NCBI GenBank assembly: GCA_002451555.1
Contig: DKCU01000006.1
Location: 68,053 to 84,181 of the forward strand
Source: Candidatus Segatella albertsiae
GTDB lineage: Bacteria; Bacteroidota; Bacteroidia; Bacteroidales; Bacteroidaceae
Length of the DNA stretch: 16,129 bases
Direction: 5' to 3'
The notes beneath the pieces were generated by a model. That model was not told the origin of the DNA, searched no databases, and saw nothing but the letters and a program-made list of their open reading frames with translations. The position numbers were made by a program, and so were the translations under genes. Positions 14,475 through 16,129 of this stretch are shown one piece after another (position 1 is the stretch's first letter; every line of letters begins with the position of its first letter).

Positions 14475-14499
14475 CCTGGCTTGAATTGTGCAAGCCAGG
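14475..14499 (+). terminator. Stem-loop after kduI, possible terminator or attenuator
   Basis: CCTGGCTTG (14475-14483) pairs perfectly with CAAGCCAGG (14491-14499), with a 7-base loop, 22 bases past the kduI stop. Only a broken T tract (CTTTGCCATTTT) follows, so it may be partial and allow read-through into the transporter gene. Confidence 0.6.
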
Positions 14500-14607
14500 C
14501 TTTGCCATTTTATGATGTCTAGATGCGAAACTTCGTGTTTTGGGTGAAATGGAAACTATTTAAAAGAAAATTAATAACAAAAATAATAACGCTTAAAAAC
14601 TTAAACA

Positions 14608-16080
14608 ATGAGTCCTATTAAAACAACAAAAATGTCCAACTTCCGTTGGGTGATTTGTGCGTTGCTTTTCTTGGCAACCACAGTAAACTACATGGACCGA
14701 CAGGTGCTTTCCTTGACTTGGAAGGACTTCATCGCTCCAGAATTTCACTGGACAGATGATGACTATGGTACGATTACCGGCCTCTTCTCCATCTTCTATG
14801 CCATCGCCAATCTCTTCGCAGGTAAGTTTGTCGATTGGATGGGGACCAAGAAGGGTTATCTCATCGCCATCTTCGTGTGGTCAACAGGTGCTGTGCTGCA
14901 CGCAGGTTGCGGTTGGGTTGCCATGCAAATCGAGGGCTATGACTCTATCGAGGCCTTGCGCTTGGTTCAGGCTGGTAGTGATGCGGCCGTTGCGATTGCC
15001 ACCATCAGCGTATGGTTGTTCCTCTCTTGCCGTTTGATACTTGCAGTCGGCGAGGCTGGTAACTTCCCTGCTGCCATCAAGGTGACGGCAGAGTACTTCC
15101 CAAAGAAAGACCGTGCTTTCTCTACCGCTATCTTCAATAGTGGTGCATCCGTAGGAGCTTTGGCTGCTCCAGCAACCATCCCATTGTTGGCACGTGCCAT
15201 GGGTTGGGAGTGGGCTTTCATCATCATCGGTGTACTCGGTTACGTATGGATGGGTCTTTGGGTATGGCTGTATGATAAGCCTTCCAAGAGCAAGCATGTG
15301 AACAACGCTGAGCTTACCTACATCAACCAAGACGAGGATGAGGCTGAGATTGAGGCTGAGAAGAAAGCTGAGGCTGCTGGCGAGGAGACCGAGGAGAAGA
15401 CCATCGGTTTCTTGAAGTGCTTCACTTTCCGCCAGACATGGTCGTTCATCACAGGTAAGTTGTTGACCGATGGTGTGTGGTGGTTCTTCCTTTTCTGGGC
15501 ACCCGCTTATTTCTCCGACCAGTATGGTTATTCTTCAGACTCTGGCATGGGTATCGCCCTCATCTTTACGCTCTATGCGATCGTTACCGTATTGAGTATC
15601 GGTGGTGGTTACTTGCCAACATACTTTGTGGATAAGAAGGGCATGAATCCTTATATCGGCAGAATGCGTGCGATGTTGATATTCGCTTGCTTCCCATTGT
15701 TGGGCTTGATAGCACAGCCTATGGGTGAGTTGAGTCCTTGGTGGCCAGCCATCATCATCGGTTTGCTCGGTGCAGGACACCAAGCATGGTCAGCCAACCT
15801 GTATTCTACCATCGGCGATATGTTCCCTAAGTCAACCGTGGCTACTATCACAGGTATCGGTGCCATGGCAGGTGGTGTAGGTTCATTCCTCATCAACAAG
15901 GGTTCTGGTATGCTCTTCACTTATGCCGAGGGGCAAGGCGAGGCATTCAGTTTCATGGGCTTCGACGGCAAACCAGCGGGTTACATGATTATCTTCTGCA
16001 TCTGTGCCGTGGCTTACCTCGTAGGTTGGTGCATCATGAAGGCGTTGGTACCTAAGTACAAGCCAATCATCGTAGAGTAA
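14608..16080 (+). CDS. MFS transporter, ExuT-like hexuronate family (ACS family)
   Basis: This 490-residue major facilitator resembles hexuronate/organic-anion transporters (ExuT-like). Features: NYMDRQVLSL near residue 27-36 in the first helix, 'GLFSIFYAIANLFAGKFVDWMGTKKGY' (58-84) with the GxxxD.xG loop, 'AVGEAGNFPAAIKVTAEYFPKKDRA' (146-170) and 'FNSGASVGALAAPAT'. There are about 12 membrane segments. A segment at about 105-135 (after 'CGWVAM') and an acidic central loop at 241-264 (QDEDEAEIEAEKKAEAAGEETEE) are longer than in E. coli ExuT. The ATG at 14608 gives a short cytoplasmic tail; M9 (14632) is an alternative start. No clear promoter is seen in the 154-base gap after kduI; transcription may read through the hairpin. 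It would import hexuronates or DKI/DKII-type products, inferred from the neighbouring kduI. Confidence 0.85.
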   Translation: MSPIKTTKMSNFRWVICALLFLATTVNYMDRQVLSLTWKDFIAPEFHWTDDDYGTITGLFSIFYAIANLFAGKFVDWMGTKKGYLIAIFVWSTGAVLHAGCGWVAMQIEGYDSIEALRLVQAGSDAAVAIATISVWLFLSCRLILAVGEAGNFPAAIKVTAEYFPKKDRAFSTAIFNSGASVGALAAPATIPLLARAMGWEWAFIIIGVLGYVWMGLWVWLYDKPSKSKHVNNAELTYINQDEDEAEIEAEKKAEAAGEETEEKTIGFLKCFTFRQTWSFITGKLLTDGVWWFFLFWAPAYFSDQYGYSSDSGMGIALIFTLYAIVTVLSIGGGYLPTYFVDKKGMNPYIGRMRAMLIFACFPLLGLIAQPMGELSPWWPAIIIGLLGAGHQAWSANLYSTIGDMFPKSTVATITGIGAMAGGVGSFLINKGSGMLFTYAEGQGEAFSFMGFDGKPAGYMIIFCICAVAYLVGWCIMKALVPKYKPIIVE

Positions 16081-16112
16081 ACATTTTTTTATGGAAAGGT
16101 GGGGGATAAATC

Positions 16113-16125
16113 GGGCTGAAAGCCC
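16113..16125 (+). terminator. Short hairpin downstream of the MFS gene
   Basis: GGGCT-GAA-AGCCC at 16113-16125, 32 bases past the stop of the transporter gene, followed by AAAA at the window edge. It may be part of a terminator, but the downstream sequence is cut off. Confidence 0.3.
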
Positions 16126-16129
16126 AAAA

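Noticed and set aside
14881..15330. 149-residue minus-strand open frame
   Set aside because: It is antisense to the MFS transporter and has no family resemblance.

Overview
The window looks like chromosomal DNA of a gut or oral Bacteroidales, most likely Prevotella/Segatella (copri-like). The grounds are promoters of the Bacteroidetes type (TTTG, about 19-20 bases, TAnnTTTG) in front of several genes, weak or absent Shine-Dalgarno sequences, a BspA-like leucine-rich-repeat surface protein, a subtilase with a type IX secretion (T9SS) C-terminal tail, and two Bacteroidales-typical AAA ATPases. The assignment comes from reading family resemblance; no search was run.

Bases 1-3200 are accessory and repeat-rich. 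An ATPase with a C-terminal PD-(D/E)XK-like domain (268-1683) sits between two imperfect inverted repeats of about 82 bases (1-83 and 1963-2044) and two nearly identical 50-base direct repeats (150-199 and 1723-1772). A short array of three palindromes follows (1876-1935). Next is a decayed DUF1016 (YhcG-type) gene on the minus strand (2302-2891). It has lost its nuclease domain but carries two perfect 29-base palindromes within the reading frame.

Bases 3200-10700 hold surface and small accessory genes. A secreted BspA-like protein (3204-6473) is followed at once by a 70-residue Gly/Ser-rich small protein (6501-6713). A strong hairpin ends this unit and probably also the convergent minus-strand genes. 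On the minus strand are a GNAT acetyltransferase with a 56-residue upstream partner (a toxin-antitoxin-like pair), an overlapping pair of a 74-residue protein and a DUF2335 membrane protein, and a large T9SS-type S8 protease. A truncated AAA-ATPase (10718-11854) lies on the plus strand.

Bases 11930-16129 are different. They have a higher GC content, C-ending codons and metabolic content. Three plus-strand genes encode a galactitol-type PTS EIIC permease with no visible EIIA or EIIB, a KduI isomerase with a clear signal peptide (so predicted periplasmic), and an ExuT-like MFS transporter. Together they suggest a uronate route in which unsaturated uronates released outside the cytoplasm are isomerised in the periplasm and then imported. 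This is the most interesting hypothesis in the window. An 8-base tandem repeat (7 full copies) separates the EIIC and kduI genes.
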